From JAVBJN01 sp031546985 (GTDB taxonomy: Bacteria > Bacteroidota > Bacteroidia > Chitinophagales > Chitinophagaceae): a stretch of 24,178 bases of DNA. This document shows, in pieces, positions 23,053-24,178 of the stretch. The notes under the pieces were generated by a model, which searched no databases, had not been told where the DNA came from, and worked only from the letters and a program-made list of their open reading frames with translations. Both the position numbers and the translations under genes were made by a program. Position 1 is the stretch's first letter, and each line of letters opens with the position of its first letter. Location of the stretch: positions 1-24,178 of the forward strand of contig JAVBJN010000119.1 of assembly GCA_031546985.1 (NCBI GenBank), read 5' to 3'.

Positions 23053-24178
23053 ATGAACATAGCCGTTGTAGGAACCGGTTACGTAGGCCTGGTATCAGGT
23101 ACCTGCTTTGCCGAAACAGGTAACCACGTAACCTGTATTGATATTGACGAAAATAAAGTAGCCCGGCTTAAAGCAGGCGAAATTGTAATATACGAACCAG
23201 GGTTGGAAACCCTCTTTGCACGTAACCTTAAAGAAGGCCGCATGCAGTTTACCACCAACCTGGCAGAAGGCATTAAAGATGCTGAGCTGGTATTTCTGGC
23301 GCTGCCTACCCCTCCGGGCGAAGATGGCTCTGCCGACCTTTCTTATGTACTGAACTGCGCATCGGATATTGGAAAACTGCTGACTGATTATAAAGTGATC
23401 ATCAACAAAAGTACCGTGCCCGTTGGCACTGCAGAGCTGGTAAGCAATAGAATTGGTGAACACTACAAAGGAGAATACGATGTGGTATCTAACCCAGAGT
23501 TTCTTCGCGAAGGCATGGCGGTAGAAGATTTTATGAAACCAGACCGTGTAGTGGTAGGTACCAACAGCGAGCGTGCACAAAAGCTCATGCAATTGCTGTA
23601 CGCGCCTTACGTGCGCCAGGGCAATCCTGTTATTTTCATGGACGAGCGCAGCTCCGAAATGACCAAATACGCGGCCAACGCCTACCTCGCTACCCGTATT
23701 TCTTTTATGAACGAACTGGCTATTCTTTGTGAGCAGGCCGGTGCCGATGTAGAAACGGTACGCCAGGGCCTGGGTACAGATGGCCGTATTGGCAAGCGCT
23801 TCCTTTTTCCCGGTTTGGGATACGGTGGCAGCTGCTTCCCCAAAGATGTAAAGGCACTGAATAAAACCGCTACCCAATACGCGTTCGACTTCAAGATCCT
23901 GAAATCGGTGATGGAAGTGAACGACCGCCAGCGTGCGCACTTTATCGACAAAATTAAAAGTTACTTCAATCATAACCTCGAAGGCAAGCACATTGCCATC
24001 TGGGGCCTGGCTTTTAAACCCAATACCGATGACATTCGCGAAGCTCCGGCTTTGGATGTGATTGCAGAACTGGTTAAGGCAGGCGCTACCGTTACAGCTT
24101 ACGATCCTGAGGCTATGCCCAATGTGCAACGTTATTTTAACGGCAGCATGGAAGGCAAACTCACTTATGCAGAAGATG
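23053..24178 (+). CDS. UDP-glucose/GDP-mannose dehydrogenase family protein, 3' end beyond window
   Basis: The frame is open from ATG 23053 to the window end, giving 375 residues; the family is usually about 430-450 long, so roughly 60-80 residues are missing. It oxidises the C6 of a nucleotide sugar to a uronic acid using two NAD+. Visible are the NAD-binding start MNIAVVGTGYVGLVSGTCFA, INKSTVPVGT, NPEFLREGMAVEDF, KYAANAYLATRISFMNE, the catalytic motif GLGYGGSCFPKD with Cys261, and the C-terminal domain opening GLAFKPNTDDIREAP. UDP-glucose 6-dehydrogenase is the most likely activity; another UDP-sugar is possible. It starts 9 nt after the aminotransferase stop, clearly one operon. Confidence 0.93.
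   Translation, partial: MNIAVVGTGYVGLVSGTCFAETGNHVTCIDIDENKVARLKAGEIVIYEPGLETLFARNLKEGRMQFTTNLAEGIKDAELVFLALPTPPGEDGSADLSYVLNCASDIGKLLTDYKVIINKSTVPVGTAELVSNRIGEHYKGEYDVVSNPEFLREGMAVEDFMKPDRVVVGTNSERAQKLMQLLYAPYVRQGNPVIFMDERSSEMTKYAANAYLATRISFMNELAILCEQAGADVETVRQGLGTDGRIGKRFLFPGLGYGGSCFPKDVKALNKTATQYAFDFKILKSVMEVNDRQRAHFIDKIKSYFNHNLEGKHIAIWGLAFKPNTDDIREAPALDVIAELVKAGATVTAYDPEAMPNVQRYFNGSMEGKLTYAED

Noticed and set aside
23095..24129. 344-codon minus-strand open frame opposite the sugar dehydrogenase
   Set aside because: The plus strand encodes an unmistakable dehydrogenase with intact motifs across the same region. The antisense frame is a shadow despite its length.

Overview
The window looks like chromosomal DNA from a Bacteroidota bacterium, probably of the Chitinophagaceae type. 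Pointers are a TonB-dependent receptor with an N-terminal carboxypeptidase-regulatory-like domain, a type IX secretion C-terminal sorting domain, a lipid-anchored BamA-family protein of the TamL kind, Bacteroidota-restricted families (DUF4349, DUF4476, DUF4294, a likely DUF4249 start), and several promoters resembling the Bacteroidota form (TTTG, about 19 nt, TAnnTTTG). The genus assignment is inference. No insertion sequence, prophage, CRISPR array, tRNA or rRNA gene was seen.

Layout. 1-2403 (minus): a TonB-dependent receptor, with the start of a lipoprotein gene 2 nt beyond its stop and cut by the window edge. 2404-2744 is a divergent intergenic region holding a large inverted repeat. 2745-3608 (plus) is a DUF4349 lipoprotein. 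A repeat-like spacer and a strong two-way terminator follow. 3878-6184 (minus) is a secreted FG-GAP/VCBS repeat protein with a sorting domain, and 6259-8688 (minus) is TamL. A TrmH/SpoU RNA methyltransferase (8744) and a DUF4476 protein (9554) run in the plus direction and meet a nested inverted-repeat element. 10364-13298 (minus) holds a FemAB-like acetyltransferase, a LolC/E-like permease and a small single-domain transaldolase. Directly upstream of the transaldolase is an SRP RNA gene on the same strand, with its own promoter and U-tract.

13665-15798 (plus) is a compact operon of three exported proteins: a MORN-like repeat protein, an orphan lipoprotein and a probable beta-barrel protein. 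It overlaps tail to tail by 11 bp with a Bcr/CflA-type efflux pump gene. Then come a small basic orphan protein, a DUF4294 protein, a GtrA-like membrane protein and a repeat-rich spacer (18723-19087). Next are a Pro/Ala-linker hypothetical protein, and kdtA coupled by TAATG to an upstream outer membrane protein gene. The last two genes, a DegT/WbpE-like sugar aminotransferase and a UDP-sugar dehydrogenase cut by the window end, look like the start of a nucleotide-sugar or surface-polysaccharide cluster.

The common theme is the cell envelope: outer membrane import, barrel assembly, lipoprotein handling, LPS core synthesis, polysaccharide precursors and many exported proteins without known function. 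The best candidate for something undescribed is the three-gene envelope operon at 13665-15798. The kdtA-linked outer membrane protein and the intergenic repeat elements come next. Nothing in the window is a clear defence or mobile system.
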